The notes below the pieces were generated by a model that was given only the letters and a program-made list of their open reading frames with translations, was not told the DNA's origin and ran no database searches. Made by a program: the position numbers and the translations under genes. A stretch of 9,920 nt of DNA from Candidatus Methanophagaceae archaeon (GTDB taxonomy: Archaea > Halobacteriota > Syntropharchaeia > Alkanophagales > Methanospirareceae), in contig QENJ01000082.1 in the NCBI GenBank assembly GCA_013374505.1, forward strand, positions 1 to 9,920, in the 5' to 3' direction. Each line of letters begins with the position of its first letter. Positions within the stretch are counted from its first letter, which is position 1. This document shows, piece by piece, positions 1 through 6,727 of this stretch.

Positions 1-927
1 GGTTAAAATTTGCCGGGAGCCCTGGCTTGCAAGGGCCATATTAAGGCGAGTTCGGAGTTCAGGGTCTATATAATCTGAACTCAAGTTTTTCCCACCCCTC
101 CAACCTGCTTTGATCTCATCCATACCAAATTCTGATGCCCATTTAATAATTTTTGCCATTATATTCTCGTATTCTGCTCTTCCAAAAATGAATGCCAAAA
201 TTTCTATCAGCCCCTCTCCATGTGTTCCTAATTCTGGCGAACCAACACCTGTTTCAACACTAGGTCTTACTTCGCCTCTTATAGCCGATATGAAATAAAT
301 ATCTCTGACCGCAGTTTCTATCTTCTTCACGATTTCTTGGGCTCGGGAAGAAATTTGTTCGACTTGCTGTCGTTCTTGATCAGCAATTGGTGGTGTTGGA
401 AAAACACATTTGAAACAAGTTGGAGTTAACATATACGAGAGTTCGCCCGCTGGCATTACAATGTCTTGAAATTCGTCAGGATATAAAAAATCCGACACCA
501 TTAACGACTCCGCAGCTTTAAAAGAGCCCGCTTCAACTAACTTTTTCCCGCTTGCAAAAGCTGCCTGGCGTACTTCCTCATCTTTTGGCATAAAAGAGTA
601 CATATATCCGATATTGTCATAGTCTTCATCTGTTATGTGAATTTCAAAGGTTATAATTTTGCTCCAATCTTTCTTGTAAGCTATAAAATCAAATAATGGG
701 AAATCACGAGAAATGGGATACTGTATAAATGCTCCGTATCCTAAGCTGCCTTCTAACGATCTTGTAATACTGCGGTCAAGCCTCGCAGTTTGTGCTAAAA
801 CTGCTATACTTTCGAGCACATTTGACTTCCCAGAAGCATTTGGACCTACGAGTATAGTAAGAGGAGCAAGCGTTAGTTCCAAATCTTCTATGCTTTTGAA
901 GTTTCCAATCTTTATCTTTGAAAGCAT
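1..927 (-). CDS. ABC/AAA-type ATPase (AAA_21/RecF-SMC-like), 3' end beyond window
   Basis: I translated the minus strand from an ATG at 927; it stays open for 309 codons to the left edge, so the C-terminus is missing. The protein begins MLSKIKIGNFKSIEDLELTL, typical of RecF/SMC-like ATPases. It has a Walker A motif GPNASGKSN at residues 28-36, the conserved block FISAIRGEVRPS near residue 210, HGEGLIEIL somewhat later, and an ABC-signature-like ASQGSRQIL at 300-308. Walker B and the D-loop/His switch should lie just outside the window. This domain order fits the 'predicted ATPase' AAA_15/AAA_21 families, whose substrates are mostly unknown; some members act in defence or DNA repair, but nothing here shows that. 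The start follows the aroC stop by 15 bases in the same frame, with no Shine-Dalgarno or TATA box between, so co-transcription with aroC is likely. The family call is firm, the role unknown. Confidence 0.85.
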   Translation of the reverse strand, partial: MLSKIKIGNFKSIEDLELTLAPLTILVGPNASGKSNVLESIAVLAQTARLDRSITRSLEGSLGYGAFIQYPISRDFPLFDFIAYKKDWSKIITFEIHITDEDYDNIGYMYSFMPKDEEVRQAAFASGKKLVEAGSFKAAESLMVSDFLYPDEFQDIVMPAGELSYMLTPTCFKCVFPTPPIADQERQQVEQISSRAQEIVKKIETAVRDIYFISAIRGEVRPSVETGVGSPELGTHGEGLIEILAFIFGRAEYENIMAKIIKWASEFGMDEIKAGWRGGKNLSSDYIDPELRTRLNMALASQGSRQILT

Positions 928-942
928 AGTAGTAGTTTGGTT

Positions 943-2028
943 TTAAACTATTTTAATACTTTCGTTCCGCATCAAACAATCCACTAATACTAACGCGACC
1001 ATCGCTTCCGCGACCGGCACTATCCGCGAGCATATACAGGGGTCATGCCTGCCCTTTATCTTTATTTCTGTCTCTTGCTTTTTCGCCATATCCACACTCC
1101 GCTGCGGCTTTGCAATAGAAGAAGTAGGCTTCACGGCTATTCTACATATCACCGGCTCGCCCGTCGAGATACCACCTAAAATACCGCCTGCGTTGTTCGT
1201 TTTCGTCTTTATCCTGCCGTCTTCAATAAAAAATTCATCGTTCATCTCGCAGCCTTTCAGCCTCGCAGCCTCAAACCCCGCACCTATTTCTACGCCCTTC
1301 ACGGCACCGAGACTCATCAATGCCTTTGCAAGTTCGGCATCTAGTTTATCGAAGACCGGCTCGCCCAACCCCGCTGGAACCCCAGTTGCAATTATTTCTA
1401 CAATGCCACCTACACTGTCTCCTTCTGCTTTCACTTCTTTTATCAACTGCTCCATTCGTACCGCGGCGTCCAAATCAGCACATCGGACTGCATTTCGTTC
1501 CACATTCTTCTTCAGTTCTTCGAATCCCACTTCGCGTGCTCTTATGCTTCCTACTTCCACTACATGCCCGATAATTTGTATGCCATATGCCGTCAAGATT
1601 TTCTTTGCTATTGCACCCGCAGCAACTCGCGCTGCTGTCTCTCGCCCAGAAGCTCTTCCGCCGCCTCGATAGTCCCTTAACCCATACTTCATCTGATACG
1701 AAAAATCGGCCTGACCTGGTCTCGCAACGTGCTTTAGCTCTTCATACGGACGCGAATCAACGTCCTTGTTCCACACGAGCATAGAAATAGGTGTGCCCAT
1801 CGTTTGCCCTTCAAATACGCCGGACAAAACCTGTACCTCATCTGCTTCCTTACGCTCTGTCGTTATTTCACTTACTCCCGGTTTCCTACGGTCTAATTCG
1901 TACTGTATGTCCTCTACTAATAGTTCAAGCCCTGCGGGACAGCCGTCCACGACAACGCCTATCGCGGCGCCATGAGACTCACCCCAGGTTGTCATCCTGA
2001 ATATCATACCAAAAGAGTTGCCGGTCAT
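943..2028 (-). CDS. aroC: Chorismate synthase
   Basis: Chorismate synthase converts 5-enolpyruvylshikimate-3-phosphate to chorismate using reduced FMN, the last step of the shikimate pathway in the cytoplasm. With the chosen start the protein has 361 residues, the usual length. All three family signatures are visible: GESHG at 16-20, the glycine/arginine-rich block DYRGGGRASGRETAARV beginning at 119, and RHDPC at 327-331 followed by VPVAEAMVALVL. I chose ATG 2028 (MTGNSFGMIFRMTTWGESHG) instead of the longer frame from 2070: family members begin this way, and a TATA box at 2055-2065 lies inside the longer version, placing transcription start about five bases before ATG 2028. The extra 14 residues (MRLNITRTYK...) are therefore probably untranslated. 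The ATPase gene follows directly downstream. No frameshift or lost key residue is visible. Confidence 0.96.
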   Translation of the reverse strand: MTGNSFGMIFRMTTWGESHGAAIGVVVDGCPAGLELLVEDIQYELDRRKPGVSEITTERKEADEVQVLSGVFEGQTMGTPISMLVWNKDVDSRPYEELKHVARPGQADFSYQMKYGLRDYRGGGRASGRETAARVAAGAIAKKILTAYGIQIIGHVVEVGSIRAREVGFEELKKNVERNAVRCADLDAAVRMEQLIKEVKAEGDSVGGIVEIIATGVPAGLGEPVFDKLDAELAKALMSLGAVKGVEIGAGFEAARLKGCEMNDEFFIEDGRIKTKTNNAGGILGGISTGEPVICRIAVKPTSSIAKPQRSVDMAKKQETEIKIKGRHDPCICSRIVPVAEAMVALVLVDCLMRNESIKIV

Positions 2029-2054
2029 GGTAAACAAGATTTTATAGGTTCTTG

Positions 2055-2065
2055 TAATATTTAAA
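2055..2065 (-). promoter_or_regulatory. Archaeal TATA box for aroC
   Basis: On the minus strand the sequence reads TTTAAATATTA. It is centred about 32 bases before ATG 2028, so transcription should start nearly at the start codon and give an almost leaderless mRNA. This is the main evidence for the shorter AroC start. Confidence 0.6.
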
Positions 2066-2089
2066 CGCACTTTGTTTCTAAGAGCACTT

Positions 2090-2103
2090 TCCGGGCACCC
2101 GGA
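2090..2103. repeat. GC-rich palindrome between the dCMP deaminase gene and aroC
   Basis: The sequence TCCGGGCACCCGGA is an inverted repeat with arms TCCGGG and CCCGGA around CA. It lies about 55 bases past the dCMP deaminase stop and about 25 bases upstream of the aroC TATA box. It could be a weak transcript-end hairpin or an operator. No T-run follows it on the minus strand, so a terminator reading is weak. Confidence 0.35.
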
Positions 2104-2157
2104 GCATGATAAATATTTCGAGTATGTATTGAAATTAGAATGTCCGTATTCTACCGT

Positions 2158-2622
2158 TTATACGTGAACGCACTCTATACCTGCGCGCCCTAGATATTCC
2201 AAGCCTTCCTTATCACTATAGTCCCCCGTCATCACCACTCGTTTTACCCCTGCATTTATTATTAGCTTGGCACATATCTTGCACGGGAATGCGTTTACGT
2301 ATAATGTAGCACCGTTTGCAGCTTTGCCCGATTGTAAGAGTGCATTTTGTTCTGCATGGACCCCAACACATTCCTCATGCCGCTCACCTGAGGGGATATT
2401 CAATTTATCACGCCGGCACCCAACCTCGAGACAATGTTGGAATCCTCGCGGTGCACCGTTATAACCCGTAGATATTATCACGTTATCCTTGACCACGATG
2501 GCACCGATCTGTCTTCTCAAGCAGGTTGAACGCAGTGCCACGTCATTTACAATGTTCATCCAGTATTCGCTCCAGGATATTCGCTCTTTATCTGGCTTTT
2601 CTCTATCTTCTCTTAGATTCAT
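2158..2622 (-). CDS. dCMP deaminase, zinc-dependent cytidine/deoxycytidylate deaminase family
   Basis: The 154-residue protein deaminates dCMP to dUMP, the thymidylate synthase substrate, or a close nucleotide variant. Zinc-site motifs are complete: H89-A-E91 within GVHAEQNAL, where E91 is the expected proton shuttle, and P113-C114-K-I-C117 (PCxxC). The TGYNGAPRG block at 52-60 and the cysteine/histidine-rich segment at 64-85 (C64, C69, H82, C85) are typical of the ComEB/T4-type dCMP deaminases and suggest a second metal or structural site. Length fits the family. ATG 2622 is preferred; a later Met at residue 22 would remove the start of the SWSEYWMNI helix. The gene shares the strand with aroC downstream but is separated from it by about 130 bases that contain a separate aroC promoter. 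It is divergent from gap. Family assignment is firm; strict dCMP specificity is inferred. Confidence 0.93.
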   Translation of the reverse strand: MNLREDREKPDKERISWSEYWMNIVNDVALRSTCLRRQIGAIVVKDNVIISTGYNGAPRGFQHCLEVGCRRDKLNIPSGERHEECVGVHAEQNALLQSGKAANGATLYVNAFPCKICAKLIINAGVKRVVMTGDYSDKEGLEYLGRAGIECVHV

Positions 2623-2667
2623 AACCGCTACCGTCTCTCATTTCCTTTTCTGTTCTATTCGACAATA

Positions 2668-2687
2668 AACATTTACGAACATTTGCG
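2668..2687. repeat. Tandem 10-bp near-repeat in the divergent promoter region
   Basis: Two adjacent copies, AACATTTACG and AACATTTGCG, differ at one base. They sit over the predicted transcription start of the dCMP deaminase gene, so a regulator site is possible, but AT-rich chance similarity cannot be excluded. Confidence 0.35.
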
Positions 2688-2697
2688 ATAAAAATTG

Positions 2698-2705
2698 ATT
2701 TATAA
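2698..2705 (-). promoter_or_regulatory. Probable TATA box for the dCMP deaminase gene
   Basis: The minus strand reads GTTATAAATC here. Transcription would start near 2675, leaving a leader of about 50 bases before ATG 2622. It lies back to back with the gap promoter about 50 bases away. Confidence 0.4.
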
Positions 2706-2752
2706 CCAACTTTTAGAATTTGCGTGTTCAGAAGTACGGGGAAAAACAATAA

Positions 2753-2761
2753 TTATATATT
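2753..2761 (+). promoter_or_regulatory. TATA box for the gap-pgk unit
   Basis: The sequence TTATATATT is preceded by an A-rich, BRE-like CAATAA. It is centred about 30 bases before ATG 2787, implying a near-leaderless gap transcript. No Shine-Dalgarno site precedes gap, which agrees. Confidence 0.6.
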
Positions 2762-2786
2762 ATCAGACGGTAAATAGCTTTATACC

Positions 2787-3800
2787 ATGAAAGTAGCAAT
2801 AAATGGTTGGGGGCGAATAGGCAGATTAGTATTTCGAGCGGCGTTACAGGACAAATCAGATATAGATTTTGTAGCAATAAACAGTCATGCTGCGGAGGCT
2901 TTCTGGATGGCACACTTGTTGAAACACGATTCGGTGCATGGCATGCAGCAAGGGGATATAATAGCAGAAAAAGATCGCTTGGTGGTAAACGGAAAAGAGC
3001 TGCGAATATTCGCGGAAGACGATCCTGAAAAGTTACCTTGGGGCGATTTAGGCGTGGATTTGGTAGTGGAATCAACGGGTAAGTTTCGGAGTAGGGACGA
3101 AGCATCAAAGCACATTGACGCGGGCTGCAAAAAAGTATTAATAACAGCACCGGGAAAGGACCCGGACGTAACTATTGTGCCTGGTGTGAATGAGGAGATG
3201 TATGACCCTACCACACATAACATAATTTCGCTTGCTTCCTGCACCACCAATTGCTTAGCTCCGGTGGTAAAGGTATTGAACGACAAGTTTGTCGTGAATA
3301 AAGGGTTCATGACCACGATTCATTCGTACACGGGCGACCAGAAACTTCTTGATGGCCGGCATAAAGATATGAGACGGGCACGTGCGGCTGCCATGGCAAT
3401 AGTACCGACATCAACAGGTGCGGCTGCTGCGATAGGTATCGTGTTGCCGTCATTAGCCGGGAAGATGGATGGCATATCCTTACGAGTTCCTACGGCAAAT
3501 GTCTCAATCGTGGACCTCGTGGCCGAGCTTGGACGAGACGTGACACGAGACGAAGTGAACAGTGTATTTGAAGAAGCCTCAAAATCGTCTTTGAGCGGTA
3601 TTCTCGACGTCACTTATGAGCCGCTGGTATCTACGGATTACATTGGTTCTGACTATTCGGCGGTTGTTGATGCTGAGTATACAAATGTTATGGGCGGTAA
3701 AGGCAACTTGGTGAAGGTGCTTGCGTGGTACGACAACGAATGGGGCTACTCTTGCAGGGTGGTAGACGCGATAAAGAAGATAGAAAAGCAGGGTTTGTAG
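2787..3800 (+). CDS. gap: Glyceraldehyde-3-phosphate dehydrogenase, class I (bacterial-like), phosphorylating
   Basis: The enzyme interconverts glyceraldehyde-3-phosphate and 1,3-bisphosphoglycerate. The 337-residue protein has the Rossmann start MKVAINGWGRIGRLVFRAAL, the catalytic segment SCTTNC with nucleophile C152, the base H179 in HSYTGDQ, and the C-terminal WYDNEWGYS block. This is the class I family of bacteria, eukaryotes and haloarchaea, not the class II enzyme found in most archaea. The Asp that normally binds the adenosine ribose of NAD is Ser33 (AINS), and the Leu-Pro pair of NAD-specific enzymes (LDLPHKD) is Gly190-Arg191 (LDGRHKD). In this family such changes favour NADP, so NADP(H) use is inferred. 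pgk follows 15 bases after the TAG stop, in the same frame. ATG 2787 is supported by the TATA box and by the family N-terminus. Confidence 0.95.
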   Translation: MKVAINGWGRIGRLVFRAALQDKSDIDFVAINSHAAEAFWMAHLLKHDSVHGMQQGDIIAEKDRLVVNGKELRIFAEDDPEKLPWGDLGVDLVVESTGKFRSRDEASKHIDAGCKKVLITAPGKDPDVTIVPGVNEEMYDPTTHNIISLASCTTNCLAPVVKVLNDKFVVNKGFMTTIHSYTGDQKLLDGRHKDMRRARAAAMAIVPTSTGAAAAIGIVLPSLAGKMDGISLRVPTANVSIVDLVAELGRDVTRDEVNSVFEEASKSSLSGILDVTYEPLVSTDYIGSDYSAVVDAEYTNVMGGKGNLVKVLAWYDNEWGYSCRVVDAIKKIEKQGL

Positions 3801-3815
3801 AAAAAAAAAGCCTAG

Positions 3816-5039
3816 ATGGCGGGCGGGAAAATGGACGAAAAATTAAGTGACTTCTTGACTATGGATGACTTAGGGGTAGCAGGTAAGACCGTTCTCTTCC
3901 GAGCAGATATAAATTCGGTGGTTATAAACGGTAAAGTGCAGATGAAGGAGCGGATAGAGGAGAATGCAAAGACGATACGTGAACTTTCGGATAAAAAAGC
4001 GAAGGTGGTCATTCTCGTGCATCAGAGTCGTGCAGGCAGAGCGGATTTCATGACTCTGGAGCAGCATGCGCAATTGCTCAGGAATTTTATAGATTTACAG
4101 TACATTGACGACATAATAGGGCCTGCTGCTAGAGATGCGATAAAGAAGCTGCAGGATGGAGAAGTGTTGTTGCTGGAGAATGTGAGGATGCTCGCGGAAG
4201 AGACCCTTACAAAGTCTCCCGAGGAGCATGCACAGTCAATTTTCGTACGAACGCTTTCTCCACTTGCGGATATTTACATAAATGATGCCTTCTCGGTAGC
4301 GCACAGGTCGCACGCATCAGTGGTTGGCTTCCCGATGCTATTGGATGCAGGGATAGGCAGATTAATGGAGAAAGAGTTAGCATCTCTGAGAAGATCAGTC
4401 CACAACATAAAAAGGCCGTGTATTTATGTTCTTGGCGGTGTGAAACCCGAAGAAGTGTTTGATATAATGGAGTTCACACTGAGGCGTAAAAAAGTGACTA
4501 GTATACTCACAACAGGCAATGTTGGCACTATCTTCCTGTATGCACGCGGCATAATTGAACCAAGAGAAGAAGAAAAAGCAGATGAACAGTTTATAGAAAA
4601 TCTGGCGAGAGCCAAAAGAATCCTTAAGTTGGGTGGCGACAAAATTATGTGTCCCGAAGATGTTGCAGTGGAGATATGCGGCAAACGGGAGGAGATTCCT
4701 GTTGACGTACTAAAGCCCGATCAGGAAATATACGATATTGGGGAAAGGACGAGTAAAAGATATGCGGAAGAGATAAAGGAGGCGAAGACCGTGGTAATGA
4801 AAGGACCTGCGGGGTTATATGAAAACGAAGAGTTCAGTAAGGGAACAGGAGAGTTACTGCGTGCTCTTTCTACTTCTGAAGCCTACTCGCTTATCGGTGG
4901 CGGGCACACATCGGCTGCAATGAGCACGCTGGGCATAAAAAAAACCGCGCATACCCATGTCAGCTTGGCTGGAGGTGCATTCTTGCAATATCTTTTAGAG
5001 AAGGGTCTGCCGGGGATAGAGGTGTTGAAGAGGCACTGA
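3816..5039 (+). CDS. pgk: Phosphoglycerate kinase, archaeal type
   Basis: This cytoplasmic enzyme transfers phosphate between 1,3-bisphosphoglycerate and ADP, the step next to gap. The 407-residue protein shows the substrate-binding FRADINS at 28-34 (archaeal DINS in place of bacterial DFN), HQSRAG at 69-74, the hinge-region GPAGLYE near 320, and the nucleotide-binding GGGHTSAA at 361-368. Length and motifs are those of archaeal PGK. Two starts are possible. ATG 3816 gives MAGGKMDEK. ATG 3831 gives MDEKLSDFLTMDDL, resembles archaeal relatives more closely, and is preceded by a G-rich GGCGGGAAA. I keep the upstream one as annotated but regard 3831 as a real alternative. No promoter is visible between gap and pgk, so the two are probably one transcript. 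Confidence 0.95.
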   Translation: MAGGKMDEKLSDFLTMDDLGVAGKTVLFRADINSVVINGKVQMKERIEENAKTIRELSDKKAKVVILVHQSRAGRADFMTLEQHAQLLRNFIDLQYIDDIIGPAARDAIKKLQDGEVLLLENVRMLAEETLTKSPEEHAQSIFVRTLSPLADIYINDAFSVAHRSHASVVGFPMLLDAGIGRLMEKELASLRRSVHNIKRPCIYVLGGVKPEEVFDIMEFTLRRKKVTSILTTGNVGTIFLYARGIIEPREEEKADEQFIENLARAKRILKLGGDKIMCPEDVAVEICGKREEIPVDVLKPDQEIYDIGERTSKRYAEEIKEAKTVVMKGPAGLYENEEFSKGTGELLRALSTSEAYSLIGGGHTSAAMSTLGIKKTAHTHVSLAGGAFLQYLLEKGLPGIEVLKRH

Positions 5040-5090
5040 TTGTAAAGTGTGACAAAAAAAAAGAAAGCTTTACCAAAGAACTAATATACG

Positions 5091-5098
5091 TTATATAC
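5091..5098 (+). promoter_or_regulatory. Probable TATA box for endA
   Basis: TTATATAC lies about 70 bases before ATG 5164, so a leader of roughly 40 bases is expected. The closer AT-rich CTTTTAAAAA at 5151-5160 is too near the start codon to act as its TATA box. The 124-base gap after pgk and this box suggest endA has its own promoter. Confidence 0.4.
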
Positions 5099-5163
5099 AT
5101 ATAATACCAGAGCTAAAGGATACTTAGACTTGATAGCAGGACCCTAAAACCTTTTAAAAAGCG

Positions 5164-6213
5164 ATGCAAGGAGTACTTTCAGACAGTAAGGTCATAGTAA
5201 CAGCGTCAGAAACAGACGTAATGGGTTACGGCGAGAAAAGAGGCGAGCTATCGCTAGAAGAAGCTGCGTTTATGCTGGATAAAGGCAAATTAACGATAAA
5301 GCATGGCGGATCTGAGCTAAGCTTCGGGGAGTTCATAATGCGTGCTCTGGATACCTTGCCTATGTTCACGGTGCGGTACCTTGTGTACACGGATTTGAAG
5401 GAGCGTGGGTACGCAGTAAAAACAGGCGGAGTAGATTTCTGGCTTTATCCGCGTGGTACCAAGCCGGGCGAGAAGCCGGCAAAGTATATCATCCATATCT
5501 TAGCGGAAAGGGATTTAATATCGCTGATAGATTTAGTCGAGCTGCTTAGTTCGGCTCGTAACATGCGCAAGGAGCTAATTCTTGCCGTTGTGGATGAAGA
5601 GAGTGACATCACGTACTATGAGGTAAACGAGCCAAGATTTGATGCCTGGATAGAGGAGGATAGTACAGAGGGGAAGACAAAAGCGAGTTTAGTGGGTGAT
5701 CGAGTAGTCCTGTGGGATGCCGAATTCGCAGTGAAGCTCTTTAAAAACAACTTTTACGGTAAATTAACGAAAGAGAACAGGTTACTGCTGTCCTTAGTGG
5801 AAACGGCATATTTGGTGGCTAAGAATCGGCTGGAGATCGAGAATTCTCGTGGCACTCACGCAAAAATGAGTTTTGTGCAGTTCATAGACTATGCCTGCAC
5901 AATAGAAACCGATTTTTTCGATAAGTACCTTGTTTACTCGGATTTAAAGGTAAAAGGGCTGATAGTGAAGACTGGTTTTAAGTTCGGGTCGCATTTCAGG
6001 GCGTATAAAGCAACAAAACAGAAGCATTCGTTGTATTTGGTTCATGTTCTACCCATGGATCATGCTTTTTTGATGTCTGGTATGGCAAGGGCGGTGAGGC
6101 TGGCGCATGGCGTGAAGAAGAGAATGATATTTGCTTTTAAGGGCAATTTAAGCACGGTGCGGGATACCGATCAAAGTATTAAATACGTGGACATCGGACG
6201 GATGAAGCTTTGA
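5164..6213 (+). CDS. endA: tRNA-splicing endonuclease, archaeal alpha2 (fused two-repeat) type
   Basis: EndA cuts bulge-helix-bulge structures to remove introns from pre-tRNA and pre-rRNA. The 349-residue protein contains two diverged copies of the endonuclease unit, the fused form known from Archaeoglobus and relatives that works as a homodimer. The C-terminal unit holds the catalytic triad by alignment to known enzymes: Y281 in KFGSHFRAY, H288 in KHSLYLV and K319 in AHGVKKR. The N-terminal unit keeps the fold motifs RYLVYTDLKERGYAVKTGG and AVVDEESDITYYEV and has Y95 and K136, but Lys-Pro-Ala replaces the His-Ser region, so it is probably structural. ATG 5164 is the first in-frame start, with no Shine-Dalgarno site. 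The gene converges on the small membrane-protein gene, with 8 bases between stops. Confidence 0.94.
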   Translation: MQGVLSDSKVIVTASETDVMGYGEKRGELSLEEAAFMLDKGKLTIKHGGSELSFGEFIMRALDTLPMFTVRYLVYTDLKERGYAVKTGGVDFWLYPRGTKPGEKPAKYIIHILAERDLISLIDLVELLSSARNMRKELILAVVDEESDITYYEVNEPRFDAWIEEDSTEGKTKASLVGDRVVLWDAEFAVKLFKNNFYGKLTKENRLLLSLVETAYLVAKNRLEIENSRGTHAKMSFVQFIDYACTIETDFFDKYLVYSDLKVKGLIVKTGFKFGSHFRAYKATKQKHSLYLVHVLPMDHAFLMSGMARAVRLAHGVKKRMIFAFKGNLSTVRDTDQSIKYVDIGRMKL

Positions 6214-6221
6214 ATGTAACG

Positions 6222-6485
6222 TTATAGCATTCTCGATTGGAGAAGAAAGATAAAAGCTGCTATTGACATCAACACGATCGCTAAAATCATTACGACCTTC
6301 AAAGCGCCGACATCCGTGCCAAATAATAGGGGTATCGGACCAATCATGATAATGCCTCCACCTCGCACCGCAGGCTTCTCCGTTTCTCCGGTTTTCCAGG
6401 CTTGGTAGGCAGTGCTAAACATCCCCGCAAAGATGACCAGAACCCCTATGAACACAAGCAAGAAACCTAACGTGATTAGTTTCAT
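6222..6485 (-). CDS. TIGR00304/DUF131 family small membrane protein
   Basis: The 87-residue protein has two predicted membrane helices, about residues 4-24 (LITLGFLLVFIGVLVIFAGM) and 62-84 (VVMILAIVLMSIAAFIFLL). Between them is a conserved hydrophilic loop ending in RGGGIIMIGPIPLLFGTD, the hallmark of this archaeal family, whose function is unknown. The start is well supported: AGAGGAG lies 8 bases ahead of ATG 6485, the clearest Shine-Dalgarno site in the window, with a TATA box further upstream. It may also be transcribed with the FAD dehydrogenase gene upstream. Family assignment is confident from the RGGG...GPIP..FG loop; no function can be assigned. Confidence 0.88.
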   Translation of the reverse strand: MKLITLGFLLVFIGVLVIFAGMFSTAYQAWKTGETEKPAVRGGGIIMIGPIPLLFGTDVGALKVVMILAIVLMSIAAFIFLLQSRML

Positions 6486-6493
6486 CTGATTAG

Positions 6494-6500
6494 CTCCTCT
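6494..6500 (-). promoter_or_regulatory. Shine-Dalgarno site for the TIGR00304 gene
   Basis: The minus strand reads AGAGGAG, 8 bases before ATG 6485. It fixes the start and stands out because most other genes here lack such a site. Confidence 0.6.
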
Positions 6501-6522
6501 TTCCTTATAATAGCCTTTACTG

Positions 6523-6536
6523 TAATATTTAAAAAA
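6523..6536 (-). promoter_or_regulatory. TATA box for the TIGR00304 gene
   Basis: The minus strand reads TTTTTTAAATATTA, placing transcription start near 6500, at the 5' edge of the Shine-Dalgarno site. The box overlaps the stop codon of the possible small ORF upstream. Confidence 0.5.
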
Positions 6537-6690
6537 CCGCTACTTCGGTCATGCTACGAATTGCAATCGTAGACTCAATGTAAGTGGAATAACCTCGTAC
6601 TCCAAGAGAGGACGCCATGTGTGCATTATAATAATATGAGGCAATAGAATAGCTTATAACAGTCAGCCTCGATATTAACGCTGGGACCAT
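6529..6690 (-). CDS. Possible 53-residue small ORF, unrecognised
   Basis: Reading the minus strand between the FAD dehydrogenase and the TIGR00304 gene gives an open frame ending at TAA 6529-6531. The only standard start is ATG 6690, giving 53 residues (MVPALISRLTVISYSIASYY...). The frame is open further back to 6744, overlapping the end of the FAD dehydrogenase gene in another phase; that extension reads RAHEYWAGDLNPIPED and also looks protein-like. The composition is balanced, with a helix-like hydrophobic first half and a GVRGYSTYIES segment, unlike a random frame. I do not recognise a family. It may be a true small protein, the tail of a decayed gene, or chance. There is no Shine-Dalgarno site; a palindromic GGATTTAAATCC at 6703-6714 lies too close to ATG 6690 for a normal TATA position. 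Confidence 0.35.
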   Translation of the reverse strand: MVPALISRLTVISYSIASYYYNAHMASSLGVRGYSTYIESTIAIRSMTEVAVF

Positions 6691-6727
6691 ATCTTCAGGA
6701 ATCGGATTTAAATCCCCTGCCCAATAT

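Noticed and set aside
110..946. Plus-strand ORFs at 110-298 and 713-946
   Set aside because: The minus strand carries a continuous 309-codon ATPase frame with Walker A across the same bases.
1193..1672. Long plus-strand ORF (159 codons) inside aroC
   Set aside because: It lies wholly antisense to a clear chorismate synthase and has Ser/Pro/Ala-rich shadow composition.
2728..3316. Minus-strand ORFs over the start of gap
   Set aside because: They are antisense to a strongly conserved GAPDH and have no recognisable protein features.
3801..3809. A9 run as a terminator
   Set aside because: Archaeal terminators need T-runs on the coding strand; this is poly-A on the gap-pgk sense strand.
5053..5062. 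A-rich run after pgk as a terminator
   Set aside because: Same reason: poly-A on the sense strand, with no hairpin.
6680..6725. tRNA-like tail (GGATTTAAATCC then CCTGCCCA)
   Set aside because: No matching acceptor 5' arm or anticodon arm nearby; the match is just a short palindrome.
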